From: Rotaria sordida
Taxonomy: Eukaryota; Rotifera; Eurotatoria; Philodinida; Philodinidae
Assembly: GCA_905250125.1 (NCBI GenBank)
Contig: CAJNOL010000100.1
Span: 186,001 to 250,000 of the forward strand
DNA length: 64,000 bases
Reading direction: 5' to 3'
The notes beneath the pieces are model-generated. The model saw nothing but the letters and a program-made list of their open reading frames with translations, was not told the origin of the DNA and searched no databases. Positions 35,516 to 48,127 of this stretch are shown one piece after another. Each line of letters opens with the position of its first letter. Position 1 is the first letter of the stretch. The translations under genes were made by a program, and so were the position numbers.

Positions 35516-38500
35516 TCACAAGCGAATAGTTATAATATCGTCAGTTATAGTATTGTTCATGTTTGTTTCATTTTCTTTCTTTCGAATTTCTTGTTGATGT
35601 TTTTTAGTCCAGAAGATAATAGTCAAAACGGTAAATATGATCATCATACCAAGATAAATAACTAAAACTCCAACATTAATGCCGAAACGTGAATATGAAC
35701 CAAACAAAAGATGTCGACCACCATTAATTACATGATATAAAGGTATTCCATAGCCATAACGAAAGAAACATGATGAAAGTTCAAGCGATATCTGGATGGT
35801 AGCACCAGAAACCATAATAACAACACAAATGACAAGAAAAATATTGGCAAATGCACCAAAATTGGTTAGAAAAAAAGATACTATAATACTCAACAACGTT
35901 GTACTCAACCAATTGAACATCCAATATTGCATAAATTGACGAGCCGATGTGATATGAAATAGCCAAAGAACAATAAGAGAATAGATCAAAGAAATCATCA
36001 ACGATTGAAATATCTTATTCAAGACGTGACACAAGATCAGATCGACATAATGAATTTTACCAACTAGTAAACAAAATAATGATAACATGTTACAGTTGTT
36101 CTTTTCGAAAAGTAAATAAAAAGAAGTAGCTAGCAGGAACATGTCCAAGATTTTTTTCAAGAATCTTGCTTTCAATTTGGTAGGAAGTACATGTTAATTT
36201 CAGTGATTAAATAGACATATTGTTGCTTGATCATAGATTCTACAAGATTATGACCTCGTTTTTAGATTGTGAACTACACACATCATATACCTTTTTCTTG
36301 TAAATTGATAATGAGATGGAAGAAGTGTATTAATCACTATCACGAACAGCTATCCTCATATTTTTTATTCTACTATCAATTTAACAGAGAAAGATATCAG
36401 GTGTATATTTTACAACATCGTCGTCGAAATCTGATAAATAAAACTGTTCCCAATGAAAAAAGTATGCTATAATGTGTGATTTAAAAACTTTAATCCTTCT
36501 CATTAAACTAGTGTTACTGATTGGAAACAGGTACACAGTTAATTAGTGTGAATATACAATTTTTGTTTAGAGAAAAATTAGCGCTATCATCTAAACAAAA
36601 ATTCATAGGAATGCATAAAAATCATACAATGTTACCTGTAGCTTTGCTAATCTTCAATAAACATTTTCGTCAAACTTACATGCTTTTATTTATATCATTG
36701 TTTTAGTATTTATCATTCTAGCCAAATGATATTAGTCATATTTTCTGATTATTATTGTTATTTTATAAAAATTAATTTGACTATGAAAGCTCCTCATACT
36801 GCGTTTTATTTTATAAACATAATCCGAATACATCGAACCAACAATATAATCTAGAACAACAAACTGTTATTCTCGCTTTCGTTCTCATCTAACATATCCT
36901 AAATAAAAAAAAAGCCAGTGTGGAAGATTTTGACAATATCAATAGTTTCATAAAATCACAATAATAATCAGAAAATATGACTAATATCATTTGATTCAAA
37001 TGATAAACCCTAATAAACAAAAGCATGTGACTTTGACGAAAAAATAATGTTTTTGAAAAACATATGATGAAAATGTTCACTAAAGATTAGTGAAATAACT
37101 GTAACAGTGTACGACTTTTATGCAATATCGATGAGTTTTTGTTCAAATGATAATGCTAATTTTTCTCTAAGAAATTTGTATGTTTAGATCAATTAATAAT
37201 ATACCTGTTTGCCATAAATAACATCAATTCACAAAATAGATTTGGATGTTTTTTTAGTCACTCTTTATCTATAGGTAATTTATCAGCTTTTTATTACTTA
37301 TTCAAAAATGATAGGATGGATTTTCTCAAAGTTAAATGTTTGTTTCCAAATAAAAGAACTACTAGTAAACAATGAGAAAAGATTAGTCTTACTGAATGGC
37401 ATTAAGATACCAATGGTTGACCCAACCATAATTGTCGTAACCAAAAATAAATAAATGTAGCCAATAGTTGTAGCAAATTGACCTAAATCAAACGAAACAA
37501 ATCATATTAAATATGTGTAAAACGACGTTAGCTTTTCCTTATTAGCAGTTCAGATCATAAAATATCTTTATGAATTATTATAAAGACAATAGCCAAAACA
37601 TGTACTGATATTTTTATGTAGAAAAAAAAAGTTTAGAATTTTGGAAACATTTCCAAGATTTGTTTCAGTTTAAATAATATCATACTCAAACAGACCTACG
37701 TAAGGAAGAGCCCGATGAAGGTTATTATATTCTATAGCGAGTGGATTGACAAGGAGAGATCGAAGACGTAACGTGTTTTGTAATTGCAATGTTCGATTAG
37801 TACTTGAGCTAGATGTGGAGGATAAGTTGGAAATGATTGTTGTACGAAGTGTTTGACTATACAGATTGTTGGCTGTTGCAATAGCTGCACGAATAGGTGG
37901 TAATACAAAAATATTTTGAGTAAATGGATTTCGTCCTTCATCATAGATAACAAGCACAGGAAATGTGTTAACAAGTGGATAGGTCACCAATGTTGTAGAA
38001 TTGATCAGAGCAGATAAAGACTTATTAATAGTTGATGTGGTATTTGGTTGAAGTACTACGACGGCCCACACTTCTCCATCATTGACAGATTGTTGAGTCG
38101 TATTCACACTATTGCCATACTCATCCGGATACTTGTATCGCCAGTGAAGAGTCCGATTTCCAGGTGATGTAGTTCGAAAAGCATCGAGAAAGCACTTACC
38201 AGCTTGTTCACCATCGAAATCGATTATCGCAACATCTATATTGCCCGTGTATCGATTTGGATTATGCCCAGCACCTAGATAGAACGCACACATAACGAAG
38301 ATGAATATCCAAAGTGGAACATATCCGATAATCCACTGATATCCATACGCGACACGCAAGGTAGCAATGTCTTTTCGTGATGACCATACATGAACAAAGT
38401 CCATAGTTGCTGTTGGATCTAACGTCGAAATGTAAGCACTATTACTAGTTATTATCCGATCCAAAATGAAAGGCAGATTACCATTTTTCGAATAACTTTT

Positions 38501-38560
38501 GATAGGAACGTGATAGAGAGCTGCGATTTTCACCATTCGAAAGAGCGATGTTCGAGCCAT
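35516..38560 (-). CDS. SNG1/DUF3533-family membrane protein, three exons
   Basis: Exons 38560-37696, 37482-37393 and 36063-35516; donors are GTCTGT and GTAAGA, and phases 1 and 1 join correctly, giving 500 aa. Residues about 76-97 are a first membrane helix (IIGYVPLWIFIFVMCAFYLG). Then comes a large exoplasmic domain (TGNIDVAIIDFDGEQAG..., YDEGRNPF at 206-213, LPPIRAAIATA), then five hydrophobic segments from about 289 on (ATTIGYIYLFLVTTIMVGST; SLMISLIYSLIVLWLF; MFNWLSTTLLSIIVSFFL; FLVICVVIMVSGATIQISL; VLVIYLGMMIIFTVLTII) and a GGRHLLFGSYSRFG motif. The plan matches fungal SNG1 (nitrosoguanidine resistance) / DUF3533 proteins, which share the topology of bacterial ABC-2-like YhgE/Pip permeases. 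Transported substrate unknown. It is the head-to-head partner of the gene at 39256-40995. The second intron is unusually long (1329 bp). Probably of fungal or bacterial origin, which needs a tree. Confidence 0.85.
36064..37392 (-). other. Long intron of the SNG1-like gene
   Basis: 1329 bp between exons 2 and 3. About 36715-36790 and 36955-37035 look like partial inverse copies (GATATTAGTCATATTTTCTG near 36729 and CAGAAAATATGACTAATATC near 36969), so a foldback element may sit here. Confidence 0.45.
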
Positions 38561-39072
38561 CGATCGGTATAGACCTCATTAAAAGGAAAGATGCTTTTTT
38601 TTTTCTTATACATATCTTTGGATCAACACTTTTTCCTTTGAGTATTTTTATCAATTTTCAAAATAATCTCCACTCAAATTATGTCAAAATGTAGCTCAAA
38701 TTACTCTTTTTTCGCTATAAAATTATCACATATTTCATTATCTCTCAAACTCTTATCCTAAGTGGATTGAAAAAAAAACAAATGTTAATTTTATAGCAAA
38801 AAAAGGGTGATCCGAGCTACATTTTGACATAATTTGAGTTGAGATTATTATGAAAATTGATAGAAATACTCAAAGAAAAAAGTGTTGATCCAAAGGTACC
38901 TATAAAAAAAACATCTTCTATCCTGATGAGTTCTATATCGATTGATGGCCCGAGCAAAGCTCTTTCGAATAGTGAAAATTGCAGCTCTCTATCTCATTCC
39001 TATCAAAAGTTATTCGAAAAATGGTAACCTGCCTTTTTAGATCGAATAATAGTCGATTATTAGTGTTTTATC
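38435..39072. repeat. Palindrome joining the two SNG1-like genes
   Basis: About 300 bp on each side of roughly 38755 are reverse complements. The left arm includes the first 40 codons of the minus-strand gene and its upstream region. The right arm repeats this on the plus strand: atggcccgagcaaagctctt at 38947 matches the minus-gene start at 38560 and continues through AAAATTGCAGCTCTCTATCT. The shared flanks include gagctacattttgacataat and TTTTGGATCAACACTTTTT-type sequence. The right copy is broken: after NGNLP the frame meets a stop, so it is a remnant of a 5' exon. The arms are diverged by a few percent with small indels. Confidence 0.85.
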
Positions 39073-39255
39073 ATGAAGAAAAAAAAAATAATAAGATTCA
39101 TGCATATACAAATATACATTGATAAAAGGTAAAAAAATGTGTCATGCTTCAGTGCACTTTCATCACATGTTTATACAAGCAATTTGAGCGTAATTATTGA
39201 CGATCGATTCCTTTTCATTTGTAATCATCATTTTCCATATGAAAAAGTGTCCTCA

Positions 39256-40995
39256 ATGGTGTTGTCTACTCAAACTCAACCATCACTGCCACACCTATGG
39301 TCTAGAAATGCTGACATGGCCAAGATACGTCGAACACTTGTTATTCACGTGATTCGTCTCTCGATCATTGTCTGGATTGTTATTTTTCTCATTGCACTAA
39401 TTTATCTCGGCAGTGGTACAGTACGTTTATCTGTTCTATTTAAATATTTTATCTGTCTCAAATTGTTTCATTAAATAGATAATTGATGAATCCAAGGATG
39501 TGTTTGAAGAGATAAAAATGTCTTTACGGAAAAACGTTTTCTAACACGTTGCTAAATAGTGAATTACATTGAGCTGTAGCTATTGGGCAAGATTATCACA
39601 TTATGTCTGAATTTTCATTAGAAAACAGGTCATTCATTTAGAAAAATTTGCGCTTTATTATTCAAATGTTTTCATACAAAATTTATGATCCTAGCTCACA
39701 CCATTGAATAGCAATTATGACATCCTAAACAAATAATTTTAGTCGAAAGAAGAAACGATTGATCGTATATCAATTCTTTTTCTTTTGATTTCTATCCTTT
39801 CACTATTGTTTGTTTTCTATTTTGAATGTAGGATCCTTATAAGCACACGGGTTCACTTGATGTATACGTAATTGATTTGGATAATGATATTGCAGGTAGC
39901 TACTTCCTCACTGCCTTTCATCAAACCCCACCTGGTAACTTAACGCTTAATTGGATTTTCAAACAATCTTCCGACTTTCCATTAGGTTTTGTCGACAAGA
40001 TTGAGAATGGAAAAGCTTGGGCCGTTGTTTATTTGAATCCGAGTATTACTGCTCGTATTAATCAGATCATTGAATCGATTTTGTATGGATTTACAACTAA
40101 TTCAACCTCTTACGTTCCTTCATCAGCAGTAAACATTATTTATGATGAAGGTCGTAATGCAAATAGTGTCAATGAGTTCGTTTTACCTCCCATTCGAGCA
40201 GCTATTGCTGCTGCTAGCGCTAACTATGCTGCCTACATACAATCTCGTATTGATTCTTACTCAAATGCTACATTGAATAGCGTCATAATGGCTGTCTCAA
40301 TGTCTCAAATTATCTGGTCACCTATTGGCTTCACCAATATAAATCTTCATCCTGCCTTTCCCTACGCTAGATTGCTTGCTACTAGTCTCGGTTATCTGTT
40401 TCTCTGGCTTATTATGAGCGCTCTTGTTGCAGTAACCATCCGCATCACGACACCATTCATTGACAAAGTCAACATCATCGATATAGCAATAGTACGCATT
40501 ATAAACAGTGTTTTTCATAGTCTCATAATATCACTCATTTACAGTTTATGCGTTCTCTGGTTTGGTAATTTCACTGGAGCTATTCCGTTTATTAAATTTT
40601 GGCTTTTCAATTGGCTAGCTGCTGTCACATTTGTGTCTATAATAGCTCTGTTCACTCTCAATTTGGGAGTAATGGCTCATGTTGTACTTATACTCTTTCT
40701 TATTCTTAACTTCTCAACAGCAGGATCGAGTTTAGCAATTGAACTTCAACATAAATTCTATCGTATTGGCTACGGCTTACCTCTCTTTCATTGTTTGAGT
40801 GGAGGTCGTCATCTGCTTTTTGGTTCGCATACTAGATTCGGTGTTGACGTGGGCACCTTGATTGCATACTACGTTGTGTGTATTCTATTGACAATCACTA
40901 CTAGTGTGATTCGAATGCGTAAACAACAACAAATAGCCATTAATCGCAAGAACGAAATGGCCTTGCAGGAAAGTAGAATGGCTTCTACACAATGA
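39256..40995 (+). CDS. SNG1/DUF3533-family membrane protein, two exons
   Basis: Exons 39256-39420 and 39832-40995; donor ACA|GTACGT and acceptor GAATGTAG|GATCC, phase 0, giving 442 aa. The ATG at 39256 is chosen because family similarity (WSRNADMAK, like WSSRKDIAT in the sister gene) begins just after it. The sister's first about 50 residues are absent; a broken copy of them remains at 38947. Membrane helix 1 is about 33-52 (LSIIVWIVIFLIALIYLG). The exoplasmic domain includes HTGSLDVYVIDLDNDIAGS, YDEGRN and LPPIRAAIAAA. Five or six C-terminal hydrophobic segments follow (ATSLGYLFLWLIMSALVAV; IISLIYSLCVLWF; FNWLAAVTFVSIIALF; VVLILFLILNFSTAGSSLAI; IAYYVVCILLTITTSVI), with GGRHLLFGSHTRFG. The gene lacks the sister's two C-terminal introns, so introns were gained or lost after duplication. 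AAATAAAT follows the stop. Confidence 0.88.
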
Positions 40996-43278
40996 AGTCT
41001 ATCAACAAAAAATAAATATACTAGTGTTGATAGTTATAACAATTTTCAATATTTTTGATTATCTTGTTAGTTTGTGTGATCATTGACATGTTTATCAAAT
41101 CCATAAACACAAATTTTCAAGTTATTTATCCTTTTGCAGAATATTTATTTTTTCTTCATTATTATACTCGACGTTTGTCAATAAAATAAATATGATTTAA
41201 AGATATCAGTTTATTTTTTCGCAAAAAAAATAAGAATACAACAATTTTTCCGAGAAAAAACCAATATCAGAGAACTGTCTTTTCTTAAATTATCTGAAAA
41301 AGTTTCATTTGCCAAAGTTTCTGATTAAATTTCGTTCTGATCTTATGAAAAATTTTTCCTAAAATTTTATTGTGAGAGTATGCTTGGAAGTCTAGAACTC
41401 CAAATCGGTAGAATATTTTTCAACCGAGCCATATCCACCAGTTAAATTCTTGACTTATCAGCGAAAACTTACATAATTCAACCGATGAAAAACCGATTAG
41501 TTTAACATATTAACTAACCGACTAGTTTTGCCGAGAAAAATTTGATTGCTACAACGCCTTAACGACATACAATGTGATGTTCATATGGCTTTTAGAGCTT
41601 CTACTAGTAACAACTTCTATTTTACCCTGGTACGTTTCATATACGTATGTTAATACTAAGAACAGAGGAAGAACTTTTTCAAAACAAGTAATGAAACTAA
41701 TATAATAATTTTGATTTTCTCAGAATAATCAAATTCACTGGATAAAAGTGATCTAAATATGATGAACGTTATCGATTAATTTCAATTTTTTTCATTTTTT
41801 TCATTTCATGACCTGTGAAGAAGCCAAGTACAGAGTTTTTTAGTCCAACAGAAGATATTTAAAATGAAAATAGTAACACTTTGATGTAATATATCAGTGT
41901 AATGAAAGTCAGGTTTTTTTTTGATGCATCTCACTCATTCATTATGTCAAAATTAAACATAATTACAGAATTAAAGTATGTTAGAGTTCAACAATGATCA
42001 AGTAATACGTTTTGTTCAAAAGCAAGATAAAGTAGTGTGAGCTTTCCTAAAGTACTCTGATCGAATCAATTCTAGGATTAGAAGAGTTAATATCATGCGT
42101 CATATCCTCAGCAAAGAGTAATAAAACATAACTTTTTGATAATAGATTTTTTTCTAGTTCTCATATGATACACTATATGAATAATTTCTTCTAGCTTAAG
42201 ACTTAGTTGAAAAACATCAATAGTTACTGAATCAAATCTATTTCGTCAGTTCTTAGCATCATAGGAGGAAATTGTCAAAGTATTGAGACATTAAGTTAAA
42301 CAATTCTTTCATGACGTATGTAAGTTGTGTATGTTTGAGAATATATCATTAATAGGATTGTAATCATAATAAAAAATGTATGAATAATATTGCGTGATGA
42401 TTATCTTAAGGTAGTGAAAATAAATATCACAAAAACGAAAAGATTTTATCATCAATTTTTGGTTTATTATTGGAATTTTGTGTTACACGAAAAAGATATT
42501 CTTTCCTACAATAAGATAAATATGCTCAAACTATGAGAACTTTCCATCAGCAAATCAAAAACTCATTATTATCTCTGAGTTGTTTTATTTTTTCTTAGAG
42601 ATGAAAAACCCAAAATTAGAAAGTATACAGATTCAGGTTTATCTATCGCTATGCAGCTACAATTTTTTTAAAAGTTATATTTGTTATTAAAAGGAGAGTA
42701 TGTATTGAAATATATCAATCAATAAAAGTCGATTTTTTATTTTACTAGATATGATCTTCCTGAATAAACCTTGCACAACAGTCAGAGAAATAATCTACGG
42801 ATCAAGAAATAATTTTTACTAGATAGTTTTAAATAATCTAGGAGATTTATTCGAAAGAAAGAGTTTTTTATGAAAATTTATGATTAAGAAGAAAAACTTT
42901 GATGAAGAATAACGTTTCTTTGAATATATTCGCTTAAAATTATTTCAATGGAATCATTTGAAATTAATAAGATTCGTAAAGTAATGAAAATTTATACTAA
43001 TTTTTCTAGTCAATATAAAAATGAAATATTTCTAAGAAAAATAAGCAATTCTTTATAATGAAATACGCAATACACTTTTGATAGTCTTTTTTTTTAATAC
43101 TTCGTTTCTCATTAATCATTTCAAATATATTTTAGACCGTGAAAATTCTAGAACGTAATACATCTTAATTAAAGACGAAGAAAAAGAAAACGTCAATTTG
43201 ATGTAAATTGCAGAGCTCATACTTATATTTTATAAGCTTATAAGCAGTGTATAGAATCAAAATTAATTTTATTCAATC
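40996..43278. other. Intergenic, no gene seen
   Basis: AT-rich. A small imperfect hairpin lies at about 41490-41540 (accgattagtttaa / ttaactaaccgact). Confidence 0.4.
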
Positions 43279-44268
43279 ATGGCATCATCTACAACAGATA
43301 CTAATCTTATTGAATTGTTAACTAATATTTCAGAACAACTCAATCGATATTTATCATCTATTATTTTTATTTTTGGTACTGTGGGAAATATTCTTAATTG
43401 TCTCGTTTTATGTCAAAGAAGACTTCGTTCTAATCCATGTGTAGCACTTTTTCTTCTTTCATCTTTTGTTAGTCTTATTTCCATTCTAATTGGTTTGCCT
43501 ACTCGAATTTTAGCTAGTTGGTATCTTGATCCAACAGCAACAATCAATTGGATTTGTAAACTTCGTGTTTTTATTGTATTTAGTACAAGAACAATGTCCA
43601 TATGGTTAATTACATTAGCTACAATTGATCGATGGTTATTATCATCTATTAATATGTATTATCGACGAATGAGTACTTTGAAAAATGTCAAGCAAGGCAT
43701 GATTATTTGCTTTATTCTATCAATTATTTCTCACATTCACATGTTTTATTGTTATGAAGCTAATGTCCTTGATGGACCATTGCCATGTTATTCAAAAACA
43801 ATTAAATGTCGTTTGGTCACTGATTTAATTTATATCTTTATAAGTATCATTATTCCATTGATTTTAATAATTATTTTTGGTCTAATGACTGTTTCAAATG
43901 CACATCGTGTTCGTACTCGTGTACCACATATGATAAAACTTTTGAATAAATTTCAACGTCATGGACATAAACAATTAAAATCAAGAATTGATCATTGTTT
44001 ACTTCGTATGCTTTTAGTACAAATATTTATTTTAATTTTATGTTGTATTCCACAAGCTATTGAAAAACTTTATATTATATTTCATCCTTTCAGTTCGGGA
44101 TCTAAATTAGAAAATGTTATAAAAATTTTTATTTATAATATCGTACTACTTTTAGCTTTTATACAAAATGGTATACCATTCTATATTCATACATTAATTG
44201 GAGGTACTATTTTTCGAAAAGCATTTATGGACTTCGTACGAATAGTTAATCAAAGAATAACATTTTAA
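43279..44268 (+). CDS. Rhodopsin-like GPCR, array copy 1, intronless
   Basis: Single exon, 329 aa, seven hydrophobic segments at about 26-46, 56-78, 92-116, 139-158, 181-204, 240-262 and 279-303. Class-A marks: GNILN in TM1 (Asn37), a TM3 end IDRW (117-120) standing for DRY, Cys93 before TM3 with partners Cys170 and Cys177 in loop 2, C-x-P-Q in TM6 (CCIPQAIEKL), and GIPFYIHTL as a degenerate NPxxY. This fits the large set of FMRFamide-receptor-like or orphan GPCRs in bdelloids. The ligand cannot be inferred. The N-terminus is short, with possible N-glycosylation at NIS (16-18). AATAAA signals lie at about 44312-44330. Paralogues lie at 49724 and 62837 in the same orientation. Confidence 0.9.
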   Translation: MASSTTDTNLIELLTNISEQLNRYLSSIIFIFGTVGNILNCLVLCQRRLRSNPCVALFLLSSFVSLISILIGLPTRILASWYLDPTATINWICKLRVFIVFSTRTMSIWLITLATIDRWLLSSINMYYRRMSTLKNVKQGMIICFILSIISHIHMFYCYEANVLDGPLPCYSKTIKCRLVTDLIYIFISIIIPLILIIIFGLMTVSNAHRVRTRVPHMIKLLNKFQRHGHKQLKSRIDHCLLRMLLVQIFILILCCIPQAIEKLYIIFHPFSSGSKLENVIKIFIYNIVLLLAFIQNGIPFYIHTLIGGTIFRKAFMDFVRIVNQRITF

Positions 44269-44416
44269 TTTTATTAAATGTATAAAAATATAACTTGATA
44301 TCATAAAATAATAAAACGAAAATAAATAAAAAATTTTATTACAAAGTATTGAAGACTTACAACAAAGGAACCATTCAAAGTGACTCACCACTTTTGACTT
44401 CATATTTTGCTCATCA
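44269..44416. other. 3' flank of GPCR copy 1
   Basis: AT-rich with several AATAAA-like hexamers; no other feature. Confidence 0.4.
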
Positions 44417-44775
44417 TTAGAAAGCCTGCAGACTAGGAAAAGTCTAAGAGAATGTGAGTTCATGTGACGATTTGACAGAAATATGGATGTTTTACGAAAA
44501 TATTTCTGTAGTAGCTTGTATGAAAAATTTCAAAAGTTTTGGAAGTAGTATTGCTGAGATATGAATATTTCAAAATATAGGTGCTTCTCCATAGATACTG
44601 CACAAAACATGAGTCCTTTGGTAATTCATATCTTGGCGATACTACGTCCAAAGCTTCTGAAGTTTTTCATACTAGCTACTACAGGAATATTTCCGTAAAA
44701 CTTTTATATCTCAATCAAATCACAATAGGAACCCATATCCTCTTAGGCTGTTTCTAGTCTACAGATCTCCTACTT
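44417..44775. repeat. Hairpin MITE-like element
   Basis: Arms 44417-44566 and 44623-44775 are reverse complements at roughly 80-85% (gttttacgaaaatatttctg, tagtagcttgtatgaaaaat, gtagtattgctgagatatga and their counterparts). The 56 bp centre contains tccatagatactgcacaaaa. The centre of the weaker hairpin near 52440-52630 contains a similar string (tccatggatagtgtatacaa), so both may be one family. No protein. Confidence 0.8.
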
Positions 44776-47700
44776 AAGGATAAAATATAGAGTTAAAAGT
44801 AATGAATCACTTCGAACGATTTCCTTGTTAGTATCAAAGACTTTAATAGTATGACTGGTGATTATTTTTGATAGATTTATGTATCATTATTGTAATTGCA
44901 GCTCAATGCATAGATATTTGAAAGATATGAATTGAAACATCAATATTATTGAATTTCAATTGATAATCTTTATGAAATTACAGGAAACGTTTGTTTTTAT
45001 TTATTAAAAGTATAATAAAAAAAGAAATGTGATTTTCATTTGATGGCATGTTTGTTAACAAGAAATATTTTCAAATACATTCGATATGACATAGAAGCGA
45101 TTTCGATGCATACAGTTATCTAAGAATTATAGGCATAATGAAGTCATTCATGAGAAAAGCTTGATGAATCTTCAATAGACTATCAATTTCTAAAAACTCA
45201 GATTAATAATCAATTTAATATTGATTACAAGAATTCGATTGTAATTGATGCAAATCAAAGAAAATTGGTTAAAGATTCAACTATTTTATCGTCAAGCAAA
45301 ATTGTTTAAAAGCAATGTTTGTTTTTTTTTGATCACCATCAAAACTAATTAGAATAATCAATGAAATTTTAATTTTTTTTTTTTTATTTCAATTGGTTTC
45401 TGGTCGATTAATAATCCACTAAGAGTAGATCATTTTATTGAACTAAAAAAACAATGTATGTAGTGTTAATAACACGAGGAAGACAACATGGAAATTCTGT
45501 ACTTCAGCGTACACGACTAATACTCAAATCTGGAATTATAACGAAGAATTTTGTCTTTATTGTCAGATAGATTTATATAAAATGAACCGAAACTAATATG
45601 CTCAAGACATAGATTGATAGTAGACCAAACATAACTAAAAAGTTCTAAGATATACTTTTGTAGAGAAACTACTTCTATGGAAAACCTAATTATATTTAAA
45701 TTTTTCTAGAATGCTAAAATCATTTCAACTGAAGATCTGAATGGACGATTCTGTTTTCATGTCTCATGAAAAGATAATAAAAATATTGATCATACAAAAT
45801 ATAGAAAAGTTGTTCGAATAATTCATTTTCCATCTACTAAAAAATTCACTTAAAAATTCTTTGATCAAACAATTAAGTAGTGAGATTTTTCTAAATTTTA
45901 CAAAACGATAAGGCTTGATAGAAGCTGTTGAGGCATAATAACATTTTTGGTTGACTATTTCATTTAAACATGCATCCTTAAAAGAACGTTTTTCTCAAAA
46001 TATTGCTCTTTGAAGGATGTAGATCGTGTTCAACACAGGCAATACGGAAACGTGCTCAACAGTTTTTCAATTTGAGTTTTATTCAGAAAGAAGATACAAA
46101 ACGTCTCAAAGAACACGGCTTTGACTGCATTTTTTTATGAACTTCTTTCATCATTAATAAATATTATTCTCAGATAAGAAGTCAAATTGCTTAGTGGTGA
46201 TATATAATCACATCATATTGTCTTGACAAAATAGTTTTTTTTCTAATCTTAATTCTAAAGAGATAAATATAAATGCAGCTAAAATTAAACATACATTGAT
46301 AATGAAGATAAGTGTCACAAAAGAAAGAATTCTATCCGATAGGTTTTTCATAGATAAACTTCAATTCGGTTGTGAAAAAACAATGTTCTTTTTTGCAAGG
46401 TTTTTAACAGAAGTGACATAAGATTTTTTTTTTGTTATAATAAACTCAAGAAATACCAGATTCTAGATCAAAAAGTTTGTACAATTTCTTTAGGATGCAT
46501 TGTTGATAAGTTAAGAAAAATAAATACATTCTTCACACTTAAACAAAGTAATTAGTAGTACACAGACCGATTAAGACATATAATAATAAGCATTTTTGCT
46601 TGGCAAACAAGCGTATAACACAATGAATTTTGTAGCGTAGTTATCTTTGAGCTTAATAATCGTGCTAGAGATATGAATGTAGACATTTACATATATTAAG
46701 CAACAATCTTATTGTTATGCACGCTAGATTTCTGTTTTTCTTGATAATCAATCAATTTTTTTTTTAATTCACTTCAGCATAAGATTCTTGTCTAAACAAA
46801 TAGGTCTTGATTTTCTAGCAAAATCCATGTAAACTGAACGTGTATTGATGATACAAGAATTGTCTGTCTTGATAAAATTTTCATGTTTTTCATTTTTTTT
46901 TGCAAATTCTGTTGTAACTCCTGCAATGTAATTATAAAAGTATGTCTTTGCATTAATGTTCTATTTTTCCTTCACGTTTTTTACAAAATGCAAAAAAAAA
47001 AGAAAAAAATAGATGCGATTTCATGCAACACCAGTTAAATGATAAAAAGATGGAATGGGAAACATTTACAAAGATAAAAGAAGAAACAACTTCATTAGTT
47101 GCGTTATAAATCTAACACATTCATGCAAGAAAAAAGATAAGCAACAGAATTAGAAGTACACACTTTTTATTATAATTTGTCTTCTTCATATTGATTACCT
47201 GAAATCTATAAGGACTCATTCATCGTCAATATTCTCTATTTTGATAATATTGTTTTTGAAAACTTTCTAAATTCAATTAGAATTCGACTACCTAATGGGT
47301 TAACAACAATAGTTTCTCTTCAAGATGTGCACATGTAATAAATAATAACATGCAGGTCATACACATCATTTGAATAGGACATTTTTTATTCATAAAATTA
47401 AATTAAATAACTATTAACTATCGTCGTGTAAAAGTACAAAGAGAAAATGAATTTCCTCTGAACTAAATAACAAGCTGCTTAATTCGAGTTTGAATATAAA
47501 TAAAATTTTTGAAACGACAAGAGAATCATAATAAGTAAACGAAAAAGATCAATTTTTATCGCCACTATAGTTATAATATATTTGGAGACTTAACCCCGAA
47601 AAAATATCAAAAAAAGAAATAGATCAAAAGTTTTATATCAATTATAATTATCACAAAAATTAGCATTCATTGTGCATGACATGATTAAAGTTCATAATTG

Positions 47701-48127
47701 TAATTTGCACTTGATTCGTATAATCAATGAAAAATTAAATAGTACAAAAAAACAAAAAACACATCCTATATGTTCTAAAACTTACCCTGTCAATATGCTC
47801 TTTAAAATTTTATCCGTTTTTCTTCTCATTTTCAAAATTGTTTTCATGAAGATAGTATGAAATTAGTTACGTAGGTCTTGAATTATACTCGAACGCGAAT
47901 CAAGTTGTTCATATAGCTCAAGTTTGAAAAATCTTAGATATGTTTTCATACTTTGAAGACAATTTTTCTCTTCAAATTCTGACCAGAATCTTTTTTTCTC
48001 TTTCTCGGTAAAAAAAAGGAGCTTGTCTGAATTTAAATTTTAAAATGAATTTTGACGGATCAATTAAGAAAAACAAGAATCTAGAAAGAATAGATTCAAG
48101 AATATCGATTAGTGAAATCATATGATA
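44776..48127. other. Long intergenic region within the GPCR array
   Basis: AT-rich, poly-A and poly-T runs; no exon, GPCR remnant or strong repeat recognised. Confidence 0.4.
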
